Positions 17,325 to 26,079 of a DNA stretch of 64,000 bases are shown here, piece after piece. This DNA comes from Candidatus Hydrogenedens sp. (GTDB lineage: Bacteria > Hydrogenedentota > Hydrogenedentia > Hydrogenedentales > JAEUWI01): contig WGMK01000031.1 in NCBI GenBank assembly GCA_016125095.1, forward strand, positions 1 to 64,000, read 5' to 3'. Made by a program: the position numbers and the translations under genes. A model generated the notes under the pieces. The model worked only from the letters and a program-made list of their open reading frames with translations. It did no database searches and was not told where the DNA came from. How positions within the stretch are numbered: the stretch's first letter is position 1; every line of letters starts with the position of its first letter.

Positions 17325-17468
17325 ATGCAGACGTCGTTAATCATCGAGTCGAACGGCTCGGGGAAAGAGAAACTGGAAGACCTGCTTCGCGATGGCTGGA
17401 CGGTGCATTCGGTGACCGCCAACCACGGCAAGAGCTACAACGATTTCCTGGTAATCCTGCAAAAGTAA
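17325..17468 (+). CDS. Small 47-residue conserved-looking protein, DUF4177-like
   Basis: Begins MQTSLIIES and contains LEDLLRDGWTVHSVT, the leucine-x-x-x-GW-x-x-x-S pattern of short DUF4177-type proteins. AGAGG lies about ten bases before ATG 17325. The first cyclophilin gene starts 34 bases after the stop on the same strand, so they are probably cotranscribed. No function is known to me; a longer frame upstream has no start support. Confidence 0.55.
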   Translation: MQTSLIIESNGSGKEKLEDLLRDGWTVHSVTANHGKSYNDFLVILQK

Positions 17469-17502
17469 CGGCGGGCGGAGGCCCGCGGCGAGGGTTTTAC
17501 GC

Positions 17503-18312
17503 ATGAAGATGAACAACCTGCTGATAGTGGCGGCCCTTGCGGCGATGATCGGCGGCGTGACGCTGATCAACCGCACGATGAACCCCGGCACCGTCGACGC
17601 GGCCCGCATGGAACGCGCCGACGAGGTGGCCGAGCGGATTCAGATGGCGCAGGCCGAGGCCGGCACCGACGCCAGCGTCTGGCCGACGACCGCGCCGGAC
17701 GAGTTCAAGGTGAAGTTCGAGTGCTCGATGGGCGACTTCGTGCTCGAGATTCACAAGAAGTGGGCGCCGCTTGGCGTGGAGCGCTTCTACCAGATTCTCC
17801 GCGAAGGCATCTACGACGACGCGCGCTTCTTCCGCGTGGTGCCCGATTTCGTGGTGCAGTGGGGCATCCCCGGCGATCCCGCGCTGGCCGCGCAGTGGCG
17901 CGATGCCACCATCAAGGACGATCCGGTGATCGAGACCAACGCGCCCGGCACGATTTCCTTCGCCACGTCGGGCGTGAACTCCCGCACCACGCAGGTGTTC
18001 ATCAATTTCGGCGACAACGCCAACCTCGACGCGATGGGCTTTGCGCCCTTCGGCAAGGTGGTGGAGGGCATGGAGAACGTACGCGCCATCACCCCGCAGT
18101 ACGGACAGCAGCCGAACCAGACGATGATTCAGGCCAAGGGCAACGAGTACCTCAAGGAATCGTTCCCGAACCTGGATTACATCAAGCGCGTAACGCTGGT
18201 GCAGGATGCGGCCCCGGCGGCCGAGGCTCCTGCGGAAGCGCCCGCCGAGGAAGCAGCCCCGGCCGAGGCGCCGGCCCCCGAGGCCGCCCCGGCTGAAGCG
18301 CCCGCAGAGTAG
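17503..18312 (+). CDS. Membrane-anchored cyclophilin-type peptidyl-prolyl isomerase
   Basis: An N-terminal hydrophobic segment (about residues 4-22) acts as a signal anchor, so the enzyme is probably periplasmic. The cyclophilin domain follows from about residue 68: GDFVLEIHKKWAPLGVERFYQI, DDARFFRVVPDFVVQWG and FINFGDNANLDAMGFAPFGKVVEGM. The family QxGDP context reads QWGIPGDP. The C-terminal 45 residues are an Ala/Pro/Glu repeat (APAEAP units), low complexity and probably extended. It is a tandem paralogue of the next gene. Confidence 0.9.
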   Translation: MKMNNLLIVAALAAMIGGVTLINRTMNPGTVDAARMERADEVAERIQMAQAEAGTDASVWPTTAPDEFKVKFECSMGDFVLEIHKKWAPLGVERFYQILREGIYDDARFFRVVPDFVVQWGIPGDPALAAQWRDATIKDDPVIETNAPGTISFATSGVNSRTTQVFINFGDNANLDAMGFAPFGKVVEGMENVRAITPQYGQQPNQTMIQAKGNEYLKESFPNLDYIKRVTLVQDAAPAAEAPAEAPAEEAAPAEAPAPEAAPAEAPAE

Positions 18313-18330
18313 CGATTTCCTCTTGAATCC

Positions 18331-18366
18331 CGGCCCGGGGGCAGACGTCCCCGGGCCGTTTCATTA
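18331..18366 (+). terminator. Rho-independent terminator between the two cyclophilin genes
   Basis: Stem cggcccgggg (18331-18340) and ccccgggccg (18349-18358) with an eight-base loop, then tttcatt. Read-through to the next gene may still occur. Confidence 0.7.
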
Positions 18367-18392
18367 TCCGACGAGGCAACAGGAGACACGCC

Positions 18393-18911
18393 ATGCCGAA
18401 GGTCAAATTCGAGTGCTCCCACGGCGATTTCACCGTGGAACTGATTGAAGAGTGGTCGCCCAAGGGCTATGCCCGCGTGATGGAGCTGGTGGAAGGCGGC
18501 TTTTTCGAGGACATCTACTTCTTCCGCGTGGTGACCAAACCGCGTCCGTTCATCGTGCAATTCGGCATCCACGGCGATCCCGAGGTATCGGCCTCGTGGC
18601 GCGATGACCGCATCAAGGACGACCCGGTGACGCAGTCGAACACGGAAGGCACGCTGACTTTTGCGACGGCCGGCCCCGGCACGCGCACGACGCAGCTCTT
18701 TATTAACCTCGCCGACAACAGCTTTCTCGACCACCAGGGCTTCTCGCCGCTCGGGCGCGTGGTCGAGGGCATGGACACCGTCCGCGCCATCTGCGACGAA
18801 TACGGCGAGGCGCCCGACCAGGGCGCCATCCAGCGCCAGGGCAACGAGTACCTGAACTCGCGCTTCCCGAACCTCGACTGCATCAAGCGGGCCGTGGTGC
18901 TCGAGGACTAA
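18393..18911 (+). CDS. Cyclophilin-type peptidyl-prolyl isomerase, cytoplasmic paralogue
   Basis: A 172-aa bare cyclophilin domain with no signal peptide. Blocks correspond one-to-one with the preceding gene: GDFTVELIEEWSPKGYARVMEL, YFFRVVTKPRPFIVQFGIHGDP, TRTTQLFINLADNSFLDHQGF and LGRVVEGMDTVRAI. It is probably a duplicate that stayed in the cytoplasm while its partner carries a membrane anchor. RBS aggag is present upstream (caacaggagac). Confidence 0.92.
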   Translation: MPKVKFECSHGDFTVELIEEWSPKGYARVMELVEGGFFEDIYFFRVVTKPRPFIVQFGIHGDPEVSASWRDDRIKDDPVTQSNTEGTLTFATAGPGTRTTQLFINLADNSFLDHQGFSPLGRVVEGMDTVRAICDEYGEAPDQGAIQRQGNEYLNSRFPNLDCIKRAVVLED

Positions 18912-18930
18912 CCGCACTCCGCATCGTTGA

Positions 18931-18966
18931 AGCGGGCGGCCCTGATACCGGGGCCGCCCGCTTTTT
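18931..18966 (+). terminator. Rho-independent terminator after second cyclophilin
   Basis: Perfect 12-base stem agcgggcggccc / gggccgcccgct around an eight-base loop, then a T run. Strong terminator. Confidence 0.88.
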
Positions 18967-18977
18967 GTATGCGCCTG

Positions 18978-19008
18978 TTGGAGGCCCGGCGCGATCGGCC
19001 GCTATACT
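18978..19008 (+). promoter_or_regulatory. Putative promoter of the SGNH/GT-C gene pair
   Basis: -35 TTGGAG (18978-18983), a 19-base spacer and -10 TATACT (19003-19008), 36 bases before the ATG. The -10 box is good; the spacer is long. Confidence 0.42.
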
Positions 19009-19044
19009 CGCCCCGCTGACCTACTTCACGGGAATTCCTTCGGC

Positions 19045-20514
19045 ATGGCGAAACGCCTGTTTTATCTTTTCGTGGCACTCGTCTGGATTCTGGCGGCGGC
19101 GCTGGGACTGGAAGTCTATGCCCGGCTCGAGCTTAAGAGCGCTGCCGCGCGTGCGCAGGCCTGGGGCGAGCCCCAAGTGGAGGCGGCCTTCGCACGCGAC
19201 GCCGAGATCATCGAGGCCACGGCCGCCGAAGCGCCCCGCCCGCCCGAGGCCCTGCGCCGCGATCTGCATTCGCGGGCGGAATACCAGGATGCTTCTCCGG
19301 CGGATCGCGACGCTTTGGCCGATGCGCGCCAGGAAGTGCTGCTGTTGTGCGACGCCTCGGGCGCGCTGCTGACCCGGCATGGACAGGGACAGGGCGACCT
19401 CGCACGGTTCTGTGAGAGGTTTCAGACAGACGGGAATACAATCGAGGCCTTTGGCGCGGCCTATGCCGAGGACGCCCGGCGCGGGGTGAACGCCGCAGCG
19501 CAGGGCAGCACCGAGCCCCCCCGCGAATACAGCTACGATCTGGACGGCGCGCCCTATGTATGCGAGGTCAGCATCGAGCCGTGGCAGGGCGGTGGCGCTC
19601 CGGTGGCCATCTATATACGCAATTCCATGTGGCGCGACCTGTGGAAGCGGTTCCGCGAGAACATGTACGGCAACAACTTCTACGATCGCTGGCCCAACAG
19701 CGAATTCTGGACCAACAGCCACGGCTATCGCGACGACGAGGTGGTGGTGCCCAAGCCCGAGGGAGCATTCCGTATCCTGTGCGTCGGCGGCTCGACAACG
19801 GTCGAGGGGCCGCGCAACGATCTCACCTACCCCAACATGCTCGAGCGGATACTGAAAGAGGCGCTGCCGGGGCGGGAAATCGAGGTCGTCAATTGCGGGG
19901 TGTATACCATGGACACGGGCCGCGAGCTGGAGCAGTTCCCGCGCTACCTTGAACTCGAGCCGGACCTGATCGTGGTCTACAATTTCATCAACGACCTCGC
20001 CGCGGTGCTACCCGGCCGCATGGCCTCCGACGGAAGCTGGCGTAAGCAATTGCGGCAATCGGTCTTCGTGCTTCGATACCTGCCCGCGCTGACCGCGCCA
20101 GCGGGCGACGATCTGGACGCGCTGTTCGACGAGACCGTGCTGGGCAACCTGCAGGCCATGGTGCGGCAGGGACGCGATGCCGGGGTCCAGGTCGCCTTGT
20201 GCAGCTTCGCCTATCCGACCGTAGTACGCGAGAGCCGCGTGGCGGCGGACTTCATGCTGGCCCACAGCCAGCGGCTGTGGGGGTGGTCGATTGATACCCG
20301 GCTGTACGCGGAGATCGCGGATCGATTCAACGCGCGGCTGCAGGCCTGGTGTGATGCGGAAGTTGTGCCGTTTGCGCCGGTCGCCGATCGCGTGACCGGC
20401 GGATTGGAGGCCTTTACCGATATCTGCCACATGCATTTGGGCGCGATGGAAGCCAAGGCGACTGCCATTCGCGACACGGTGCTGCCGCTGATTCCGGACA
20501 AAGGCGTGCAATGA
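19045..20514 (+). CDS. Membrane-anchored SGNH/GDSL-hydrolase-like protein
   Basis: One N-terminal membrane segment (about residues 4-24), a roughly 200-residue extracytoplasmic region of unknown type, then an SGNH hydrolase fold. Block I is ILCVGGSTTVEG (Ser nucleophile in GGST), block II VVNCGVYTMDTGRELEQ, block III YNFINDL, and block V DICHMHLGAMEAKA with the D-x-x-H pair. Such enzymes often add or remove acyl groups on surface glycans. Its stop overlaps the start of the GT-C gene by four bases, so the two are coupled. Confidence 0.8.
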   Translation: MAKRLFYLFVALVWILAAALGLEVYARLELKSAAARAQAWGEPQVEAAFARDAEIIEATAAEAPRPPEALRRDLHSRAEYQDASPADRDALADARQEVLLLCDASGALLTRHGQGQGDLARFCERFQTDGNTIEAFGAAYAEDARRGVNAAAQGSTEPPREYSYDLDGAPYVCEVSIEPWQGGGAPVAIYIRNSMWRDLWKRFRENMYGNNFYDRWPNSEFWTNSHGYRDDEVVVPKPEGAFRILCVGGSTTVEGPRNDLTYPNMLERILKEALPGREIEVVNCGVYTMDTGRELEQFPRYLELEPDLIVVYNFINDLAAVLPGRMASDGSWRKQLRQSVFVLRYLPALTAPAGDDLDALFDETVLGNLQAMVRQGRDAGVQVALCSFAYPTVVRESRVAADFMLAHSQRLWGWSIDTRLYAEIADRFNARLQAWCDAEVVPFAPVADRVTGGLEAFTDICHMHLGAMEAKATAIRDTVLPLIPDKGVQ

Positions 20515-22154
20515 GTGCGCCGGTAGAAGCAACTAGCGCCGCGTGGCGTTCGTGGCTGCCGTTCGCAGGCGTCATGGCGCTCGCGCTTGCTCTGCGGCTG
20601 TACCACCTTTCCGAAGAGTCGGCCTGGTACGACGAAGTCATTACGATGGCCGGAACGGACCGCGAATCCCTTACGGATTTCTTCGCGTTCTGGCGCTATA
20701 CCAACTGGAATGCGGTGCCGGTGTACTACACGCTCCAGTTCTTTTGGGCGAAGCTCGTGTCGGACAGCGTGGTATCGTTTCGGCTCCTGTCCATCTTCTT
20801 CGGCATGGGCGCCGTCGGCCTCACGTATGCGCTGGGCAAGCGCCTTGGGGGCACCGCCTGCGGCGTGGTCGCGGGCCTCTGTATCGCGGTTTCGGCCGTG
20901 CACATCTACCAGGCACAGGAAGTGCGCAACTACGCCCTCACGACCTTTGCCGCAGCGCTCGCGGCCTACACCTTCGTGCGCCTCATCGAGGAAGGCGGCT
21001 GGCGCTGGGCCATCGCGAACACATTGGCGAACCTGCTGCTCGTGTGGACGCATCTCTTCGGCTGCTTCCTGCTGGTGGCGTGCGGGCTGTCCTGGGCTGC
21101 GGCCCTGCCGAAGGAATGGCGGCGGGCGATCGCGTGGGGCGTGGTGAACCTGCTGCTCATGGTGCCGAGCGTGCTGTGGATTCAGACCTTCGAGGACATC
21201 CAATACTACAGCCCGCCCGTGCCGCCGCTGTGGCACATGGTCAACAACATGCTCACCGACGTGTGGTCGCCGACTTTCAACTACTTCATCTCCACGCAGG
21301 ATATCTGGCAGTTCGAGCGGCACTCGTGGGGGCCCTGGCTCGAGCGCATCTCGAAGCGCGTGGACCTGTGGATGATGGGCTTCTTCGCGGCGTCGGCCCT
21401 GGTAGCGGCAATCAGCACGGCCTTGCGCGCGCGGCAGGATGCCCAGCAGCCGCGTACGCAGAGTGTCGTTTTCCTGTTTCTCTGGCTCATCGTGCCGGCG
21501 CTATGCCTGTGGTCGCTCGCGCAGATCTGGCGCACGGATATCCTGTCGCCGAAGTACACGACCTATTCGTCGCTGGCGGCGTACCTGCTGGCGGGGCTGG
21601 CCGTGAGCCGCGTACCGCGCTGGCTGGGCGCGGCTTTCCTGTGCGGGCTGTTCGCCTGCTTCGCGCATCACTGGGCGGCCGCGGTGACGCATCCGCAGCG
21701 TCCGGCGTGGTATCCGGCGGCTGCGCACCTGCTGGCGTCGCCCGCGTTGGAGGAAACGCCCTGCCTGATTTACCCGGGCTGGCAGAAGATTTCGCTTGAG
21801 TACAACCTGCGTCCGCAGCATCCGGCCATCGAGGAGACCGACTCGCTCGAAGAGGCCTGCCGGGATACCGAGCGGCTGTTGGGCGAGCACGGGCATGCGT
21901 GGTTCGTGTGGGTGGGCGGCTATGGCAATCGCGATTTCATCATCCGTTACGAGCGCTTCTTCCAGCAGCGCGGCGATCAGGTCGAGCGCACCAACTACTG
22001 GGGTGGCATGCAGGCCATCTTCGCGTGCGAGGTAAAACGCGGACCGGACACGGCGGCACTGTCTCCCGAGGCGCTGGAGGCGGCGATTGCGGAGGCGGCG
22101 GCCTGGCAGCCCGAACTCAACGACGGCACCACCAGCGGCATTCCGGTGCAGTAG
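20511..22154 (+). CDS. GT-C glycosyltransferase, ArnT/PMT-like (family 39-type)
   Basis: A polytopic inner-membrane protein with the PMT_2/ArnT layout: a first TM helix (about 13-30), then ESAWYDEV with the catalytic-type Asp-Glu in the first periplasmic loop, PVYYTLQFFWAKL, and VSAVHIYQAQEVRNYAL. About ten membrane helices are followed by a soluble C-terminal region (about 400-547). It would transfer a sugar from a polyprenyl-phosphate donor in the periplasm. It converges with the next gene, three bases away. Confidence 0.8.
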   Translation: MSAPVEATSAAWRSWLPFAGVMALALALRLYHLSEESAWYDEVITMAGTDRESLTDFFAFWRYTNWNAVPVYYTLQFFWAKLVSDSVVSFRLLSIFFGMGAVGLTYALGKRLGGTACGVVAGLCIAVSAVHIYQAQEVRNYALTTFAAALAAYTFVRLIEEGGWRWAIANTLANLLLVWTHLFGCFLLVACGLSWAAALPKEWRRAIAWGVVNLLLMVPSVLWIQTFEDIQYYSPPVPPLWHMVNNMLTDVWSPTFNYFISTQDIWQFERHSWGPWLERISKRVDLWMMGFFAASALVAAISTALRARQDAQQPRTQSVVFLFLWLIVPALCLWSLAQIWRTDILSPKYTTYSSLAAYLLAGLAVSRVPRWLGAAFLCGLFACFAHHWAAAVTHPQRPAWYPAAAHLLASPALEETPCLIYPGWQKISLEYNLRPQHPAIEETDSLEEACRDTERLLGEHGHAWFVWVGGYGNRDFIIRYERFFQQRGDQVERTNYWGGMQAIFACEVKRGPDTAALSPEALEAAIAEAAAWQPELNDGTTSGIPVQ

Positions 22155-22157
22155 CCG

Positions 22158-24242
22158 CTAGAGCAGCGCGCCTGGCCAGACCGTTTTCCACAGAATCAGG
22201 TCGTCGGGATCCTTCGGCAGGTAGAGGGTCGGTAGCAGCCGGAAGCGGGACAGGTCATCGACGGCGTACAACCCGACGAATCGCTCGCGGTCTTCCTCGC
22301 GCAGGGCGATGCCGGCGAAGCGCGTCGTGCCGATGGTCTGATTGACCGGGTATTCGTAGACCGGGAAGAAGTACAACGCATTGGACGACTGCGGGTGCTT
22401 CAGGGGCGGTGTAAGCACATGCGCGGAGAAGTCGTTTCCGAACTGTTCGGCCTCGTAGCGGATGTCGAGCTCCAGCGGTTCGGTGCCCGGCTTCAACTCC
22501 ACCGCGAGATAGCGGGCATGCACCCGCCACTCCCACAGGTTCTTGTCGTCGATCTCGGGCAGCGGGAGCGGATCGCAGGCCATGTTCACCCAGCCTGTAT
22601 TGCCGCCGGGCGCTTCCTCGGGCCGCGTGGCAATCGGGTCGAGTTGGGCGTCCCGGCATTGCTGGGCAATCGCTCGCACCGCGCCCGCCTGCCAGAGACG
22701 CGCCGCCGTCAGGGTTGCGCCGATCAGCACGCACAGGACCGCCGCCACAAGCGCGGGTCGCCTCAGCGGCCGCCAGTAGTCGTGCCGGGGACTGCGGAGG
22801 GCCGCCAGCCACGTGTCGCGCCGTTCGTGATTCCGCAGGAGCAGCGCGCCCCGGAGCACGAAGTTCCAGAACAGGAGCATCGCGCCATAGCCGAGAAAGG
22901 TCATCGGGAAGGCGTGCCGCACGTGCAGCTGCAGGCTCGGGTAGGCCGAGAGGTAGGCGAACACGACCAGCAGCGCCAGCGCGCACCAAGCGTCCGTGTA
23001 GGCCACGATCAGCAGCACCAGCGCGGCGTAGACCAGGCCGAAATATTCGAGGTGCGCGATGAGCGGCGCGTAGGCTTTGGCCGCAGCTTCCGTGGACGGG
23101 TCGTCGCGCAGCGCCGCCTTTGCGATGCCGCCTGCGCCATCCTCGAACATGTAGCGGCACGTGGCCAGCGCGCGGGTAAGGAAGTCGCCCGGGAAGGTGG
23201 CGATGCTCTCCAGCATGAAGGCGCGGCCCCAGCGCGCGGCCTCATTGCCCTCGTTGTACATGAGGGCGAAGGGGTCGTGTACGCGGCGCGCATAGCTCTC
23301 GCGCAGGGCATGACTGAAGTTGTCGTTGATCATGTAGGCCTGCTCGTACGAACTCTCGCCCATGCTCAGGCGCTCGTCCGATTCCTCTGCCAGGCCGTTG
23401 ATCATGTTGTGATACATCAGCGACCCCTGCCCGGCGGTCGCGCGGAAATTCGGCGCGGCGGGTACATAGAAGCAGAGGCACAGCAGCGCGCAGGCCATCG
23501 CCCGTTGCCACCACGCGAGCGGGGTAACGCCGCGCGAGAAGAAAGCGAAGCAGACGAGTCCGATCGGCATGCCGATGATCAGGTCCTGCCGGAAGCCAAG
23601 CCCGACACCGAGGATTGCGCCATAGAGCGCGGCCAGGACGAAGTAGCGTCGGCGTGTCACGGGCCTCGCGACCGCGAGCAACAGCGCCAGCAGCGAGGCA
23701 TAGAGCCACGGCGTCTTGCCGAAATCGCGCAGGTGCGCGCTCATGGTGAGCACGGCGGGCGCATGGGCGAAGAGCAGCATGCCGGCCGCGCTGAACAGGG
23801 GATTCATGGCGATGCGGAAGATACCGTAGAGCAGCAGCGCAGACGCGATGAAGAACAGCAGGTGCAGGTATTTCGCGCTGTGCCACGAGATGCCGAAGAT
23901 CCGCCAGGTGTAGCCTAGGCAGGTGAGCAGGTGCGCGTGCGTCTCGGCGAAGGCCTCGTGCTCCCATAGCGGCGCATCGTCCGGCCATTCCTCGGGATCG
24001 AACGTTTCCGTGCGGCGGAAGATGAAGTCGTCCAGCGCCGGATCCGAGCCGGGCTCGGGAATCTGCCACCCCTTGCCGCAGGAGATGGATACCGCCGTGC
24101 TGTAGGCGTTCTCCGGAATCGAGAGATAGCGGTCGCCCGCCGGCGAGAAAAGGTAGGCCTGCACGGCCCAGACGGACCAGAGTAGCGCGATGAGCACGAT
24201 GCCGCACTCCGTCAGTCGCGCGCGGTTCCAGAAAGGCCTCAT
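22158..24242 (-). CDS. Large polytopic membrane protein, GT-C-like, function unknown
   Basis: 694 aa, with a first TM at about 13-32, a long first loop (to about 125) containing acidic residues and a His-rich EHEAFAETHAHLL stretch, eight to ten further membrane helices, a last TM near residue 510 and a C-terminal soluble domain of about 170 residues. This layout is that of dolichyl/polyprenyl-phosphate-dependent GT-C enzymes, but I see no diagnostic motif. Its start overlaps the upstream gene by four bases, so both belong to one operon. Confidence 0.6.
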   Translation of the reverse strand: MRPFWNRARLTECGIVLIALLWSVWAVQAYLFSPAGDRYLSIPENAYSTAVSISCGKGWQIPEPGSDPALDDFIFRRTETFDPEEWPDDAPLWEHEAFAETHAHLLTCLGYTWRIFGISWHSAKYLHLLFFIASALLLYGIFRIAMNPLFSAAGMLLFAHAPAVLTMSAHLRDFGKTPWLYASLLALLLAVARPVTRRRYFVLAALYGAILGVGLGFRQDLIIGMPIGLVCFAFFSRGVTPLAWWQRAMACALLCLCFYVPAAPNFRATAGQGSLMYHNMINGLAEESDERLSMGESSYEQAYMINDNFSHALRESYARRVHDPFALMYNEGNEAARWGRAFMLESIATFPGDFLTRALATCRYMFEDGAGGIAKAALRDDPSTEAAAKAYAPLIAHLEYFGLVYAALVLLIVAYTDAWCALALLVVFAYLSAYPSLQLHVRHAFPMTFLGYGAMLLFWNFVLRGALLLRNHERRDTWLAALRSPRHDYWRPLRRPALVAAVLCVLIGATLTAARLWQAGAVRAIAQQCRDAQLDPIATRPEEAPGGNTGWVNMACDPLPLPEIDDKNLWEWRVHARYLAVELKPGTEPLELDIRYEAEQFGNDFSAHVLTPPLKHPQSSNALYFFPVYEYPVNQTIGTTRFAGIALREEDRERFVGLYAVDDLSRFRLLPTLYLPKDPDDLILWKTVWPGALL

Positions 24243-25927
24243 GCGCCGTCCCCGAAGGCGATGCGGTAAATCGCGATGCCGTCCTCGTGATACGCGAGTG
24301 CGGTGTACGGACGTGCGGCGGCCTCCACCTGCTCAAAGCTCAGGCGGTTCTCCTTCGTGCCGTCCTCGTTGAAGCGGTCCTCCAGCACCAGCAGGTGGGT
24401 CACGTGCCATTCCTCGGCCAGCTGCCGGAAGGCCGCATCGTCTCCGCGCAGGAAGGCGTCGTACATCGCGAACTTCGCGGCCACGCGGTCCTCGTAGGTC
24501 ACATAGGGATTCGAAAAGATATCGATGTTCTGCACGGCCTTGCGCGCGGCGGGCATCACCAGCCGGATGCTGTGCTGCTCGTCGCAGAGAAACACAGCGT
24601 CCGGCGGGCAGTTGGCCAGTATCCAGTCCACGCATTCACGGCGATCTTCAAAGGATTCCGTGTGCCAGCCGAAATCCATCGGCGTGGAAAAGTGCAGCTG
24701 CTTCGCATAGGCCGGCAGCAACACGATGGACGCGACCACAAGCAGCAGCACCGCGCTGGCGGAACGCGTGGCCGGAATCCGCTCGGCGTTCCCGCGCGCG
24801 AATAATTTGGCCGCAAGCCCCGCCAGCGCGACGAGGCCCGCGCCGAAGAGCGCCGCCTTGACGCCGCCGAGGTTGATCAGGTGGTGGTGCCCCGGCACCA
24901 GCTGCGGCAGTCCGAAGCCCCAGCGCGCCACCAGCACAAGGTTCAGGTAGAACTGCGCGAGAAAGCCAAGCACCAGCGCGGTCCAGAGCAGCAGCAGCCG
25001 CGCGGCGGGCACGCGCTTCCGCATGCGCCAGAGGGCGACGACTCCAATCACCGCGACAAACGTCGTCCAGTTCGCGGCCTCGGCGAGCAGCCCCGGCAAC
25101 TGATCGAGTCCTGCCACGCGATCGACGTAGCGCGTGGGGGTGATGTTCTTCATCCGGAACTGGTAATTCCAGAGGATCGAGTAGGTGTAGGGCAGACTGG
25201 ACACGAAGGCGATTGCGATGGGACTTACCGCGTGCAGCAGCCGCGTGCGCCATTCGTTCGTGCCGGCCGGCCGGGTGCGAAATAACTCCCACGCCTGCAT
25301 AAGCACATAGAGCGCGCCGAAGACGATGGCGGGGGAGGTGTGCGCCATAAACGTGAGCCCCCACGCGATGCCCAGGCCCACGCGCGAGGACCAGCGTCCG
25401 TGGCGCAATTCGGCCGCGAAGAAGGCTAGCGCGATGAAAAACAGCGCTTGCCCCAAGTGCGGTGCCCATAGAAACGGCGAATAGGTCGTCGTGGTGACCC
25501 AGGTGCCCGTGCGGTCGTGCAGCGCATTGCCCGCAATCAGAAACAGTGCGCCCGCCGCGGCCGTCCAGGCACCGAACCCGATGCGGAGGAAGAGAAAGAA
25601 ACCGAGGGGGATAAGCAGGTTGATCCACGGGCCGGATGACACATTCGCCTGCGCCGCCGTCTCGCCCGTCATCCACGCATACAGGGCGTTCATCGCGCCG
25701 GTCAGCGGGTTGTACCACAGGGTCGCGCCGAGGATGACGGGATCCTCCGGGTAGCGGCCGTCGAGAATGCCCTGCGCCACGCTCACATCGCGCCAGGCGT
25801 CGTGGAAAAAGGGCCACGTCTGCGTGGCGGCCTGGGCCAGCGCGGCATGCAGCGCCCAGGCGCACAGGCCCAGCAGCAGCCCCCACGCGACCGCCTCCGC
25901 CAGAATTCTTTCAGCGCGAATAGACAT
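24239..25927 (-). CDS. Polytopic membrane protein, GT-C-like glycosyltransferase candidate
   Basis: 562 aa with a first TM at about 10-30 followed by FFHDAWRDVSVAQGILDGRYPEDPV, a first-loop acidic pattern typical of GT-C enzymes. About ten TM helices end near residue 410, then a soluble tail that includes CVDWILANCPPDAVFLCDEQ, the post-TM domain seen in many family-39-like proteins. The downstream gene (24242) is coupled. Substrates are unknown; with the convergent SGNH/ArnT-like pair these genes form a glycan-modification neighbourhood. Confidence 0.62.
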   Translation of the reverse strand: MSIRAERILAEAVAWGLLLGLCAWALHAALAQAATQTWPFFHDAWRDVSVAQGILDGRYPEDPVILGATLWYNPLTGAMNALYAWMTGETAAQANVSSGPWINLLIPLGFFLFLRIGFGAWTAAAGALFLIAGNALHDRTGTWVTTTTYSPFLWAPHLGQALFFIALAFFAAELRHGRWSSRVGLGIAWGLTFMAHTSPAIVFGALYVLMQAWELFRTRPAGTNEWRTRLLHAVSPIAIAFVSSLPYTYSILWNYQFRMKNITPTRYVDRVAGLDQLPGLLAEAANWTTFVAVIGVVALWRMRKRVPAARLLLLWTALVLGFLAQFYLNLVLVARWGFGLPQLVPGHHHLINLGGVKAALFGAGLVALAGLAAKLFARGNAERIPATRSASAVLLLVVASIVLLPAYAKQLHFSTPMDFGWHTESFEDRRECVDWILANCPPDAVFLCDEQHSIRLVMPAARKAVQNIDIFSNPYVTYEDRVAAKFAMYDAFLRGDDAAFRQLAEEWHVTHLLVLEDRFNEDGTKENRLSFEQVEAAARPYTALAYHEDGIAIYRIAFGDGA

Positions 25928-26018
25928 GGTTCCGCGACGGTATGATCCTTGCCAGCCACCAGAAAGAAGGGGAGTCTACCAGTTTCGCGCGGGGTCTCGA
26001 AAGCGGTGGCGCGCAGGA

Positions 26019-26048
26019 TGGACACGCCGCGGCCGGGTTCCGTATAGT
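26019..26048 (+). promoter_or_regulatory. Putative promoter of the ten-gene MoxR operon
   Basis: -35 TGGACA (26019-26024), an 18-base spacer and -10 TATAGT (26043-26048), 31 bases before the first ATG of the operon. It is the only good promoter-like site I noticed in front of the operon. Confidence 0.52.
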
Positions 26049-26079
26049 GGCCCGGCACCATGGACATGGAGTTAGCTGA

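Noticed and set aside
22395..23918. 507-codon plus-strand frame inside the GT-C-like gene
   Set aside because: Antisense shadow; no ribosome site and no domain.
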